64,000 bases of DNA, taken from the NCBI RefSeq assembly GCF_001293685.1, contig NZ_BCAG01000003.1, positions 372,001 through 436,000 on the forward strand. Direction: 5' to 3'. Both the position numbers and the translations under genes were made by a program. The notes under the pieces were generated by a model, which ran no database searches, was not told the DNA's origin, and saw only the letters and a list, made by a program, of their open reading frames with translations. Positions 7,990-16,334 of this stretch are shown here, piece after piece. The stretch's first letter is position 1, and each line of letters starts with the position of its first letter. This DNA comes from Desulfatitalea tepidiphila. GTDB lineage: Bacteria; Desulfobacterota; Desulfobacteria; Desulfobacterales; Desulfosarcinaceae.

Positions 7990-8811
7990 AAAATACATGG
8001 CCCCGGGGTCGCCGCTTTTGACGCCGAGCTTGCGCGCCAGGCGCCCCTTAAAACACGTGGTATTGACCCGCAGCAGCTTGATGCCGCCGGGAATGGCTTT
8101 TCGGCTTCCGGGGAAAAACTCGATGGGCGATTCGGCATACTTGGGCACCATGCGGTCGACGCCCTGATAGGGCAAAATGTAGCCCTGGTAAGAGGCGCAA
8201 AAGTCGTACACCTCGTCGGTGCGGTGGCCCATGGCGTCATGCAGGCCAAAGAGAACGGGATAGCGGTTGCCCTCCACATCGCAGTACTTGCTGCGCCACA
8301 GCACGGTGACGAGCGCCTCCTTGGAGGTGACCTTGCCGGCGCGGATCAGCCAGCTGTCCGGGTCGATGCCGTAGCCCCAGGCCCGGATGGCAAACCACAG
8401 GTCGCCGGTGGCGTCGTCGCCCTGGGTGTCGACGCCGAAGGTGATGACCGCCACCCGGCCGGCGCCGGGCACCTTGCCCTCGGGGCGCTCATCTCTCAGG
8501 CCGACGATCTCCGATATCTTGCGGTCGCGCTGGGCCGGCTTCCAGGGCAGGGCGGCAAAGCCGTTGTTAAAGTCCTTCAGCTCCTCGATGTCCTTTTGCC
8601 CCTTGATGAACTGGGCCGCGGCCTTGGACATCGAGACCTCCGGAGATTGCCAGGCGGCCATGCTGGCGATCGACGAGGCCCAGCCCACGTAGATCTTGCG
8701 GTGGGCGAGTTTGATGCGGCTGGTGGACACGTCGTCCTCGTAAGCCATTTCGCTTTCGAAAAGGAATATAATGAAGGCAAAGATTGCCGGCACTTTCTTG
8801 CGTGTCGGCAA
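7990..8811 (-). pseudogene. Phage terminase large subunit (GpA), central part, 5'-truncated
   Basis: The frame matches the part of lambda-type GpA terminases after the ATPase domain: the linker before the nuclease (Asp-Phe-Asn-Asn-Gly-Phe-Ala-Ala-Leu-Pro-Trp) and the nuclease domain with its first acid in Thr-Phe-Gly-Val-Asp-Thr-Gln-Gly-Asp. The N-terminal ATPase with its Walker motifs is absent; upstream lies an unrelated regulator on the other strand. The 3' side is cut by the IS256-family element at 7989. This is therefore a prophage relic damaged at both ends; no other phage structural gene is visible. Confidence 0.75.
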
Positions 8812-8966
8812 TGAGATTCAACCACGCTAATCATAAGCAGTTGTTTTGTATTTGATTCTGCCACAGATACATCCCGGCTGCCATTTTTGTCCAGAGGTAA
8901 AATAAACTTGACAAATAGTCTAAAAAAATTGACATATATGGCGTTAACAAAATATCGGAGGAAAGC

Positions 8967-9197
8967 ATGCCTAAAGCCATTCCACAGCTAAAGATAGTGA
9001 GTCGTTTGCATGTCCTCCGCGCAGAAAGACGGATGACCCAGGAACAACTCGCGAAAGAAGTCGGGGTAACACGGGCAACCATTGTTGCAATCGAGGGAGG
9101 GGGTTATAACCCTTCGCTTGAGTTGGCGTTTCGCATTGCGCGGTATTTTGGAGCAGACATCAATACCATTTTTTCGATTGAGGAGGCGACAAAATGA
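8967..9197 (+). CDS. Small XRE-family transcriptional regulator
   Basis: The 76-residue protein is almost only a helix-turn-helix (Met-Thr-Gln-Glu-Gln-Leu-Ala-Lys-Glu-Val-Gly-Val-Thr-Arg), ending with Asp-Ile-Asn-Thr-Ile-Phe, typical of the compact YozG/YgzD regulators. These often control the membrane protein encoded next to them. GGAGGAAAG precedes ATG 8967. Upstream there are two TTGACA boxes (8908-8913 and 8929-8934), either a promoter or a repeated operator half. Its stop codon overlaps the next start (ATGA), so the two genes are translationally coupled. Confidence 0.85.
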   Translation: MPKAIPQLKIVSRLHVLRAERRMTQEQLAKEVGVTRATIVAIEGGGYNPSLELAFRIARYFGADINTIFSIEEATK

Positions 9198-9790
9198 AGA
9201 GGCTTGATTCAATTCTATTGAGGACTTTTTTGTACGGGATTCCTGCAGTCATTGTTTTTGCTGCCTATTCCTACTTTTTCAGCTTAGGAGCTGTCAACCA
9301 TGCCAATGTCGACCTTAACTTCCTCAATAGTTTCGCGGGGCTTGTCTTTGCACTGTGGATGTCGCTTTCACTCTATTTGAGTGTCCGTTTGATGGTTTCC
9401 GGGCCGTTTCGTGATCAGGTATTGGCTAAACTTACCTTCATACGAGAACGTGACGAACGGGAATCTATATTGACAGGGAAAGCTACCAGGACGACGTTCC
9501 TTACTTCGCTTGCTATCCTGATTTTTCTTTTTTGTCTTTCCTGTATTCAGGTCTCTATTTACAGACTGCCACCGGAACGGGCGGTTGATGGTAAAACCGG
9601 CATCGTGTCATTGGGTCTTGGTTTCAATTTCTTGGAGCACTCCAAACAAGATAAATCAAGAGAACCCATCGAAAAGAAGGATATATTCTCATACACCGGT
9701 CTTCCTGTATCCAGCACAACGGTGATTTTGACCTTAATAGCTTGGCAGATCCTCTCGTATAACTATTCTATGCGGCGATTGACAAAGTGA
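9194..9790 (+). CDS. Four-helix membrane protein coupled to the XRE regulator
   Basis: The 198-residue inner-membrane protein has hydrophobic segments at about residues 10-30, 43-65, 97-118 and 168-188. A charged loop contains Arg-Glu-Arg-Asp-Glu-Arg-Glu (about 84-90) before the third helix, the pattern of DUF2178-like proteins that accompany small XRE regulators. The biochemical role is unknown. It overlaps the regulator by four bases and ends before a hairpin at 9825-9845. Confidence 0.7.
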   Translation: MKRLDSILLRTFLYGIPAVIVFAAYSYFFSLGAVNHANVDLNFLNSFAGLVFALWMSLSLYLSVRLMVSGPFRDQVLAKLTFIRERDERESILTGKATRTTFLTSLAILIFLFCLSCIQVSIYRLPPERAVDGKTGIVSLGLGFNFLEHSKQDKSREPIEKKDIFSYTGLPVSSTTVILTLIAWQILSYNYSMRRLTK

Positions 9791-9824
9791 TCACCTGATA
9801 AGGAGCCCAACGGCCGGTTTGAGA

Positions 9825-9845
9825 GGCGCGCAGCCTTTGCGCGCC
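9825..9845. terminator. GC-rich hairpin between convergent genes
   Basis: GGCGCGCA (9825-9832) and TGCGCGCC (9838-9845) are perfect complements around a five-base loop. The hairpin lies between the ends of two convergent genes and probably ends transcription, although no clear T-tract follows on either strand. Confidence 0.45.
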
Positions 9846-10730
9846 CTACTCAATACCTTGGGTCGGCAATGGTTTGATAGTAAAGTCGTTGATAGAAACC
9901 TCGCTTTCCCATTGAGGCAGCCTGTCCATCGGGCCATCGATTCTCACCAACGGTGGTTCATGCTCCGCGAGCGCATTGATCTTTGCCCAAAGTGTTATGT
10001 CTCCCCAAAACTGCGGAGGGGTATCAGCGGCGGCCACGGATGTGAAGATCTTGCGTGGAGTTTCGCATCCGGCACGAATCGCCGCCAGGGCGAGTTCTTC
10101 AAGCCGCCCCAGTCCAGTGACGTGGTCGGGACGTTCCTGCAACCATCGGGCAACGGCCGCAGGAACCCAAGGCAACGGAGCATTGGTTGTCTTGGACAGT
10201 TCGGCCAACACGCCAGAGTCTTGAGTGGCGAAGGCCTCGTCCACTCGGACAGCGAACCGGAACTGGGTGTCGGTGACGAGCCGGCGGTTGCCATACAAGG
10301 AAGCCAGTTGATCGGGCTGCATCTGGCCGAGCCCGTGGAATGGCTCGATTCCCGGGAATGCGTCAACACAGAGAAGCTCCACTCCTCGGGCGCCCCGGTG
10401 CAGCAGGCATGCGAGGATATGTGCGAGCATGGACTGATCAAACAGGCAGGCGTCAAACCACAGGACGATATGGTTATCCACCGCTGCCTCCGCCAACTTG
10501 CGGTACTGATTGTGAAGGGTCTCTATAACGCGCCGCTTATCCAATCCGCCTGCGGTGGCTTCTTCGAGAAAGACCGCACGGGTATTGAGGGTCTTTTCAT
10601 CAGGCCAACCAGGACACCGGGGGCCGTCATACAGAATGTCGTGCCAGACGAACACTTCTCCGGGCAGTCCGGATTTCCCAAGACTCCCTCCTGCGATGTC
10701 GCCACTAGTGATGTGAAGCGTTTCGACCAT
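9846..10730 (-). CDS. DUF1835 domain protein
   Basis: The 294-residue cytosolic protein begins with the DUF1835 signature (Leu-His-Ile-Thr-Ser-Gly-Asp, then Pro-Gly-Glu-Val-Phe-Val-Trp-His-Asp-Ile-Leu-Tyr-Asp-Gly-Pro). DUF1835 proteins have no established reaction. A second part (about 95-290) contains Trp-Phe-Asp-Ala-Cys-Leu-Phe-Asp and a helical C-terminus. The start at 10730 is preferred because homology begins there and AGGAG lies nine bases upstream; in-frame ATGs at 10799 and 10823 would add a basic extension. Not in an evident operon. Confidence 0.75.
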   Translation of the reverse strand: MVETLHITSGDIAGGSLGKSGLPGEVFVWHDILYDGPRCPGWPDEKTLNTRAVFLEEATAGGLDKRRVIETLHNQYRKLAEAAVDNHIVLWFDACLFDQSMLAHILACLLHRGARGVELLCVDAFPGIEPFHGLGQMQPDQLASLYGNRRLVTDTQFRFAVRVDEAFATQDSGVLAELSKTTNAPLPWVPAAVARWLQERPDHVTGLGRLEELALAAIRAGCETPRKIFTSVAAADTPPQFWGDITLWAKINALAEHEPPLVRIDGPMDRLPQWESEVSINDFTIKPLPTQGIE

Positions 10731-10937
10731 CGTTCGTTTCTCCTGCCGAACGGCGCTTTTCAGCGGGCGCTTTTTCTTGCGCTCCGATAGAAAAGCCATG
10801 TTATGTTCCTTGAAGCGTTCCAAGAGACGCGGATCGCTCGATTCTGGATTTCGCCAACACTAATTCACCAAGAATTCTCGTGATCTTCGGATCGATTGGC
10901 GGTTCAAGAGCTGCTCCGGCTCGACTGATCGCAAGGT

Positions 10938-11144
10938 TCAGGTAGTGATCTCCGTCTCTTTTCCGCTGTTGAGGTCTTGCAGCGTCGAAATGACCTGCCC
11001 GTCCGAACTACGGCTAACCAGCAGAAGTTGTTCCATCAATTCTTCAGTCGCCAGATCGATACCAATCCGTCGCGCGACTTCGTCCGTTATCAGGACAATA
11101 TGTGTCTCCAAATGTCTTTTCCAGCTGTTCCCAATCAACGACAT
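10938..11144 (-). CDS. Small hypothetical protein
   Basis: The 68-residue frame starts at ATG 11144, seven bases after AAGG. The composition looks coding (Val-Leu-Ile-Thr-Asp-Glu-Val-Ala-Arg-Arg-Ile-Gly-Ile-Asp, then an acidic helix), with no family recognised. It lies in a poorly conserved area, so it could be a chance frame. Confidence 0.35.
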   Translation of the reverse strand: MSLIGNSWKRHLETHIVLITDEVARRIGIDLATEELMEQLLLVSRSSDGQVISTLQDLNSGKETEITT

Positions 11145-11236
11145 TGGCAAGCCTTATACTTACTCTTGCAACGATGCATGATGTTTAAGAAGCCTAACGC
11201 CGCCTCTCGGCAGTGAGGTTTCGCCTGTGCTATTTT

Positions 11237-11574
11237 TTAGGAACGTGGCCGGTGCATTATCATCCCAACGCCAACCGGAGCTACAAAACCACCAAGCATA
11301 TCGAATCGATCCGGCGCTATCTTGTCAACCTGCCATCCCCACAGGATGGAGAGGATAATAGACACGCCTTCGTATGCCGCATATACACGGCCGAAATTGG
11401 CGGGCTGCAATGTGGGATGACACCGTAAATGACGAGAATGACTGCTACGATGATAGCGACCCATATGGATTAGCCTTCACGCAACCAAAGCCATACAAGG
11501 TAACCACCGCCGATTTCGTACAGCCCGGCAAGCAGAAAATACAAAATGGATTTTGTTGTCGCTATTGCATCCAT
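11237..11574 (-). pseudogene. YnfA-family (UPF0060) membrane protein, broken
   Basis: Read from ATG 11574, the sequence gives a YnfA N-terminus ([20 protein letters not shown]). It then has TAA where Lys is expected, continues in frame through a second helix, loses one base before the Pro-Thr-Leu-Gln-Pro-Ala-Asn motif, and finishes the family in the next frame (Gly-Arg-Val-Tyr-Ala-Ala-Tyr, Asp-Lys-Ile-Ala-Pro-Asp-Arg). YnfA proteins are small inner-membrane proteins related to multidrug exporters. Two lesions make this a clear pseudogene. Confidence 0.8.
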
Positions 11575-11911
11575 CCTATTTCATTTCCTGGCACCATGCA
11601 GGATGGGGTGTCCCTCGTTCTGTCAATTTTTGATTGTCCAGTTGCCAGGCAAGAAACCGGGCGCAACATAGCACAAAGGTGCCGGGATTGACCAGCCTGT
11701 CAGGATCGTAAGATCGTTATCGGATTTTTATCGGGAACGCTCAGCCCACCGGTGGATCGCGTTGATTGGAGTTATGGTCCTGGCCAAGAAGCGCGGGCTT
11801 CGATGCATTTCCCCCGCCCCGTAATTTCTGGGGCGGGAGAAATGCACGGCAAGCGCATGTAAGGCAAAGGGGAAAATCTAAAAGAGCAAAGGGCGTTTTA
11901 TCCGTTTGGGG
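11575..11911. other. Intergenic stretch with one strong hairpin
   Basis: No gene is supported here. The only structure is the inverted repeat at 11805-11845, listed separately. Confidence 0.4.
11805..11845. repeat. 16-bp-arm inverted repeat
   Basis: GCATTTCCCCCGCCCC (11805-11820) and GGGGCGGGAGAAATGC (11830-11845) pair at 15 of 16 positions around nine bases. It lies about 65 bases past the end of the PLA2-like gene on the minus strand, so it could stop that transcript or protect its end. It could also be a REP-like element. Confidence 0.5.
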
Positions 11912-12292
11912 CTACTGCCTTCCAAATCCCCAGGAGAAGGTTTGCTTGAATCTCTCATGGCCACCGATGCGCACTCCAAAAAACATTGTCTCCGCCATGG
12001 AGGTATCGTTGAGCAGGCGAGCGACTTGGATCATCAGCTCGGCATCGGCCACCAACCTTTCCACATCCTCATCAGGATATCCCGCCCAGTATTTGAGGTC
12101 GTGTAAAAAACAGGCAGGGTATAAATCCATTCCATTCCAGGAATTAAACCACCTTGAGCATCCGTCGCTGGCAAAGTCTCTGCTCGGGGGGTCCCGTTCA
12201 ATTTTTTTCCAAAGGTGATCGAGACCGTAGCTATTACAAATTTCCTTGATCTTCTCCAAGGGAACGATCTCTCCCTTTTTAGGCAAATCCAT
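11912..12292 (-). CDS. Phospholipase-A2-like small protein
   Basis: The 126-residue protein carries the core of the bacterial phospholipase A2-like fold: Phe-Ala-Ser-Asp-Gly-Cys-Ser near residues 40-46, then Cys61-Phe-Leu-His64-Asp65-Leu-Lys-Tyr, the Cys-x2-His-Asp active-site pattern, followed by a helix rich in Asp and Glu. Such enzymes cleave membrane phospholipids or act on acyl chains. No signal peptide is seen, so it would act in the cytosol. AGGAG precedes ATG 12292. It follows the protease and partner genes on the same strand after a gap of 221 bases and may have its own promoter. The match rests on the motif and size. Confidence 0.55.
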   Translation of the reverse strand: MDLPKKGEIVPLEKIKEICNSYGLDHLWKKIERDPPSRDFASDGCSRWFNSWNGMDLYPACFLHDLKYWAGYPDEDVERLVADAELMIQVARLLNDTSMAETMFFGVRIGGHERFKQTFSWGFGRQ

Positions 12293-12513
12293 GGTCAATC
12301 TCTCCTACTGCTACTATTTAACCTTCAGAACAACCGCTGTTGCTCGGATGGCCAGAGGGTTGGCGCTTTGAATCGCTCAAATCCCTGCAGTTGTGTCGTT
12401 TTCTTTGACCAAATGAATATTCTCAACCGAGCAACAAGGAATCGAGTCATTTTCAGGCCATGCATCATCCAAACGCAACTTTTTACGCCCTTCGCATCAT
12501 GACGCGGCCACGG

Positions 12514-13527
12514 TCATTCGTCGTTATAGAGGTTGAGATCGGAGAGGACCCGCTCCTTAAACCGCTTCTGGACATCCTCTTTTGCCGACTGGCCGCCGCC
12601 TGGGAAGGCATCGTGCAAGTCGGCCCGGACCTTGGTCTTCAGGCGGTCTTTATCCGGGGTAATCAAATCCGGACAGACGATCAACTGCCGATTGAAGCCC
12701 GCAAGCGCCTCTTCGGCTTCTTTGCGCTTTCCCGAAAGAATCGCGCGATTGAAGTCTGCGTAGGCTTGCTGCAGCGCAGGAATCGTTCCCCAGTCCGGAT
12801 TGCGGTCGTTATGCCGGATCGAAAAGACGCAATAGGCCGCATTCAGCGGCTTGCCATGTTGCAGGAGTTTGCGGTCTGCTTTATCGATAGATAGTTTTGC
12901 CGAGTCGATTTTGCCCTTGGGCAGTGCCACCAACGCACAGAGGCGGCTTTCCGAGAGAGACATGTCGGTATCGATCGCCAGCTCGATCTCCGTGTCGGCG
13001 GTCTGGCCCGCGATCATGTCGAGGCCTTCCGTGATCAGAGGCAGGAAAGGATCGAGCTGGGTGACGACGCTGATGCCGGCCTTGCTGGATATTTTTGTAA
13101 CATATTCGATCAATGGGGTAAGCAAATTGCCCGATTTGACCGCGAAAAGACCCAGCTCCAGACCCAAAGGGTCTCCGCGCCAGGGCATGGCCCCCATGAC
13201 CCGTTTTGACACGGTGATGACGCGCCCGAGGTCGCCGGCCTGCATCGCGGCCAGCTTCTGTGGTTTGGTAACCGAGGCCAACTCGGCTCGATTGGTCCCT
13301 GTGCGCGCCAGTGACGCGAAGCAATAGACGACACCGTGGAAGGTGGTGGCAAAGCGGCGGGCTTTTTCCAGCCGCAACGATTCCACGTAGAGCTCGACAT
13401 AGCACTGATCCGGCAAGACGGCTTTATCGGCGATGCCCAAACCCGGGTCTTGCAGCGATTCGACCAGGGTCCAATCCGTGGGGGCCACGCCCGCAATTTT
13501 GGTGATCAAGTCCTTGAGCCATCCCAT
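12514..13527 (-). CDS. Unknown protein paired with the trypsin-like protease
   Basis: I do not recognise this 337-residue protein. It has no signal peptide or membrane helix, only a short amphipathic start (Met-Gly-Trp-Leu-Lys-Asp-Leu). The body looks mixed alpha/beta, with a charged helical C-terminus from about residue 255. GGAGG lies ten bases before ATG 13527, and the gene begins 20 bases after the protease gene, so they form an operon. Its partner suggests a substrate, sensor or regulator of the protease, but nothing in the sequence proves that. Confidence 0.6.
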   Translation of the reverse strand: MGWLKDLITKIAGVAPTDWTLVESLQDPGLGIADKAVLPDQCYVELYVESLRLEKARRFATTFHGVVYCFASLARTGTNRAELASVTKPQKLAAMQAGDLGRVITVSKRVMGAMPWRGDPLGLELGLFAVKSGNLLTPLIEYVTKISSKAGISVVTQLDPFLPLITEGLDMIAGQTADTEIELAIDTDMSLSESRLCALVALPKGKIDSAKLSIDKADRKLLQHGKPLNAAYCVFSIRHNDRNPDWGTIPALQQAYADFNRAILSGKRKEAEEALAGFNRQLIVCPDLITPDKDRLKTKVRADLHDAFPGGGQSAKEDVQKRFKERVLSDLNLYNDE

Positions 13528-13547
13528 GTCAATGCATCCTCCGTTGT

Positions 13548-14738
13548 TCAAATGACGGTTAAATTGAGCGAACGCAATGCGTTCGCAGCCCAAATCCAAT
13601 CGGTGAATTGCGGGTAGTCGTTATAGTCGGTGCGCTCGAACGCAAATCCTATAACCCGGTCTTGATCGTCGATGAGCGCACAGCCGCTGTCCCCGCAATC
13701 CGTGTCCGGATCGGTCTGCACCTTGAGCTGCACTGTCGGGCGGGCGCGCAGCAGGCCATTGTCGGTGCCGAAGATGCGGGTCGTCCGATTCTGGTTCGTG
13801 GCGCCATCGAAGTGCACGTAATCGGCTTTGGCCGGCTCCCGATCATTGCGTACGCCGCCGCGTCCGGTCAGCGGGGGCATGGGGTAATCAGCGTCCAATG
13901 GGATGAACACGATGTCCTGCACCGGGTTGGCGTGCTTGACTTCGCCTATGTGTGTGCCGATCCGGACACTGGTGCCCTTGTCACCCGTGCCGTGGTAGCA
14001 AGCCGTGACGCCAAACTCGCCCTCGTCGTCATGGCAGAATACGCCCGCCGTCGATAGTTGGCCTGCCGCTTCGACGGTGAGATGTGGAGAAGCAGCGCAC
14101 AGGGGGATCATGCGGGGGCGCCTCGTCAGGATGATCTCGGGTTGAGAGATGAGGAACAGCTCGGCCACGCCGAGGGGACCGGTGTTTTGCAGCTCGAAAA
14201 AAGCTACTGCTTCCTGTGTGCCTTGATCCGGCCGGGTCAGATCGCGCATGGCTTTTTCCATCACCGGAAACGGCAAATCCAACTCATCCGAGATTATTCG
14301 GCTTTGCTGCGCGTCCTGCATGTCGGGGGACATCAGTATCAGGACCGGTGGCCGGCCGTCCCTTGCAGGTACCACCAACAACCTGTCAGCGGGACGAACC
14401 TTGCCGACGGCATAAAGCGCCCTGGCCAGGATTTCGAGACTCAGACGCTCCAGTGCGGCGAGCGTCCTGGTCTCGTTGCCGATCGCCGTGGCGGCTCGGT
14501 CGCCGATCGAGGTGCCGAACATCCGATACATCGGATTTCCCTCAAATTCGATCGACGGCCCACGCCCTCCCGGTCGCGACCGGACAATGCCAATCATTGT
14601 GGAATCGCCCGCGCCTCCAAGCCCGACCGCCCCAAAGACCCTGTTCGAGGGCGAGATGCCGTGTTTCTTGAAGCTCGGTTGCCAGCCTTGTAAGGCTTGG
14701 TTTAAGACATCCTCTAATCCGAAATTCGTCGCTGTCAT
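13548..14738 (-). CDS. Trypsin-like serine protease with N-terminal domain of unknown type
   Basis: This is a 396-residue cytosolic protein. The C-terminal 170 residues show a plausible chymotrypsin-fold triad: His249 in Val-Thr-Ala-Cys-Tyr-His (compare Val-Thr-Ala-Ala-His-Cys), Asp275 in Gln-Asp-Ile-Val-Phe-Ile-Pro-Leu, and Ser351 in Cys-Gly-Asp-Ser-Gly-Cys-Ala-Leu. The N-terminal 230 residues match nothing I know and contain a beta-rich part and a Val-Pro-Ala-Arg-Asp loop. There is no export signal, which is unusual for this protease class and is seen in proteases of bacterial conflict systems. It is first in the operon with the 337-residue partner. Confidence 0.65.
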   Translation of the reverse strand: MTATNFGLEDVLNQALQGWQPSFKKHGISPSNRVFGAVGLGGAGDSTMIGIVRSRPGGRGPSIEFEGNPMYRMFGTSIGDRAATAIGNETRTLAALERLSLEILARALYAVGKVRPADRLLVVPARDGRPPVLILMSPDMQDAQQSRIISDELDLPFPVMEKAMRDLTRPDQGTQEAVAFFELQNTGPLGVAELFLISQPEIILTRRPRMIPLCAASPHLTVEAAGQLSTAGVFCHDDEGEFGVTACYHGTGDKGTSVRIGTHIGEVKHANPVQDIVFIPLDADYPMPPLTGRGGVRNDREPAKADYVHFDGATNQNRTTRIFGTDNGLLRARPTVQLKVQTDPDTDCGDSGCALIDDQDRVIGFAFERTDYNDYPQFTDWIWAANALRSLNLTVI

Positions 14739-15203
14739 GTCGGCCCCCTATAAGTAGCCGTGGATGTTCTAAAATTCACACGGCAAAGGGAATTAAACGA
14801 AGCGTGCCGATAGACCCCTGAGCACGCCGTTGTCTGGGGGAGCCATGGAGCCTGAACCGCTGGGTTTACTTTGCTGATCAGGGAACTAGATCACCACGAC
14901 AGAAGGCAAGCGAGGCGCATGCAGGAAGAGATGTATGGATTTTCACCCATATGGAGGAATTATTTGAGCAGGAATGGATTTCTACCTACCGCCATGCTGT
15001 TCCTGTGTCAATAAGAAATAAAAATCATACGTAAATCCAGATAATTGAAAAAACGGAGAGAGATCGTTAGTATTGCCGTGCAGGAAAAGGGATGCTGCGG
15101 GCGGGATTTGCCGGGGGCTGGTGCATTCAGTGTGGGCTTGAATGAGTCGATGGTAGACGGATTGGATTTTCCCCACTTTCTGAGTCACCCGGTAATCCCC
15201 TCA
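14739..15203. other. Intergenic stretch, nothing recognised
   Basis: The stretch lies upstream of the protease operon and downstream of the methyltransferase, both on the minus strand. Short frames inside it (for example on the minus strand at 14982-15188) have no ribosome site or recognisable sequence. It presumably holds the promoter of the protease operon. Confidence 0.4.
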
Positions 15204-15950
15204 TCACCGCGGCATCAGCGCGAACACGCCCCAGCCCAGGTATTCACGCGTGAAAGTGGCGTACCGTACGGGTTCCGAGGTCAGCTGGGCTCGAACATCT
15301 TTCGCGAACTCCTCGCCGGGATTGGCGTCAAGCCATCGGCGCATGGTAAGCCATTTGGCCGCCTCATATCTGTCCCAGCCGTCTTGGTCTGCCAGAACCA
15401 TTTCAACGACGTCGTAGCCAAGGTGGCCGAAAGACGCGAGAAGTTCCGGAAGCAGGCGAAAATCGGAGATCGAGTTGGCAAGACACCCCTTGGCAATATC
15501 TTCCGCCGGTGGTAACTTCCGCCAGAAGGGCTCTCCGATGAGAATGATCCCTCCGGCGCGCAGGCTCCTCGCCAGAAGTTCGATCGTGCCGGCGACTCCC
15601 CCGGCGATCCAGGTGGCACCGACACAGCCGGCCACATCGACCTCCTCGTCAGAGACGTAACCAGTCGCATCGCCATGGATGAACTTGACTTGATCGGCGA
15701 CGCCGAGTTCTTCGGAACGGAGTTTCGCTTGCTCGGTGAACAACCGGCTCATGTCGATGCCGGTGCCGATGATGCCGTGATCGCGCGCCCAGGTGCACAG
15801 CATCTCGCCCGAACCGCTGCCGAGGTCCAGCACCCGGGCCCCCGGTTCCAGGCGCAGCGCCGCGCCGAGAGTGGCGAGCTTTTCGGGTGTGATCGGGTTG
15901 TGGATGCGGTGAGCACTTTCAGTGATGTTGAATATTCGTGGGATGTCCAT
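15204..15950 (-). CDS. SAM-dependent methyltransferase (class I)
   Basis: The 248-residue protein has the Rossmann methyltransferase motifs: motif I Val-Leu-Asp-Leu-Gly-Ser-Gly-Ser-Gly-Glu (about 40-49), the acidic end of strand 2 (Gly-Ile-Asp-Met-Ser, about 65) and Phe-Ile-His-Gly-Asp-Ala (about 89-94). A C-terminal Trp-rich region (Trp-Asp-Arg-Tyr-Glu-Ala-Ala-Lys-Trp) resembles the small-molecule methyltransferases of the UbiE/arsenite group. The substrate is not evident. No partner gene is adjacent. Confidence 0.8.
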   Translation of the reverse strand: MDIPRIFNITESAHRIHNPITPEKLATLGAALRLEPGARVLDLGSGSGEMLCTWARDHGIIGTGIDMSRLFTEQAKLRSEELGVADQVKFIHGDATGYVSDEEVDVAGCVGATWIAGGVAGTIELLARSLRAGGIILIGEPFWRKLPPAEDIAKGCLANSISDFRLLPELLASFGHLGYDVVEMVLADQDGWDRYEAAKWLTMRRWLDANPGEEFAKDVRAQLTSEPVRYATFTREYLGWGVFALMPR

Positions 15951-16090
15951 TTTGGAAAATTTCCTTAAGGGTGTGAATAGATTCGGTCACGGCCTGATAT
16001 GGCCTTTTCCGGTGGCAGTGAAGCACAGCGGAAATGCCGCCCGGGCGCCAGGGCAGTGTGATGGATCCCCATAATTGACGGGCAACATAT

Positions 16091-16330
16091 TCATCCAGCA
16101 GTCTGCGGATCATTTTTTGGTATTGGGTGATATATTCTTTTACCTTTCCGCTACTATCCGGTACCAATGATTCTGATTTTCTTATCCCTGCAGGTGAATC
16201 TCACGGCGAGTGTCCCGTCGGCGACCCTGCCCATGCAATAAAATCGTTTTTCATGCTCACTAGGTTCAAGGTCTTGCAGGACAGCCTGGCATGAATGATC
16301 ATTTTCAGCCCGGACCTCTTTAAATATGCA
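16091..16330 (-). pseudogene. BrnT-like toxin remnant
   Basis: On the minus strand the frame reads the C-terminal half of a BrnT-type RNase toxin (Lys-Arg-Phe-Tyr-Cys-Met-Gly-Arg-Val, then Val-Arg-Phe-Thr and Ile-Arg-Ile-Ile-Gly-Thr-Gly). Two stop codons, TAGTAG, stand where Tyr-Trp is expected, and Arg-Lys-Gly-Lys-Arg-Ile-Tyr follows in frame. The N-terminal half is missing, and the fragment abuts the vapC gene. No BrnA antitoxin is seen. Assignment is by sequence pattern only. Confidence 0.5.
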
Positions 16331-16334
16331 TGAG

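Noticed and set aside
9819-10790. A 323-residue plus-strand frame opposite the DUF1835 gene
   Set aside because: The minus-strand frame has the DUF1835 signature and a ribosome site; the plus frame has neither.
14982-15188. A 68-residue minus-strand frame between methyltransferase and protease operon
   Set aside because: No ribosome site, no recognisable sequence and atypical composition.
15919-16167. An 82-residue minus-strand frame with a start resembling XisI proteins
   Set aside because: The same DNA in another frame gives the better BrnT pattern, and the frame overlaps the methyltransferase start.
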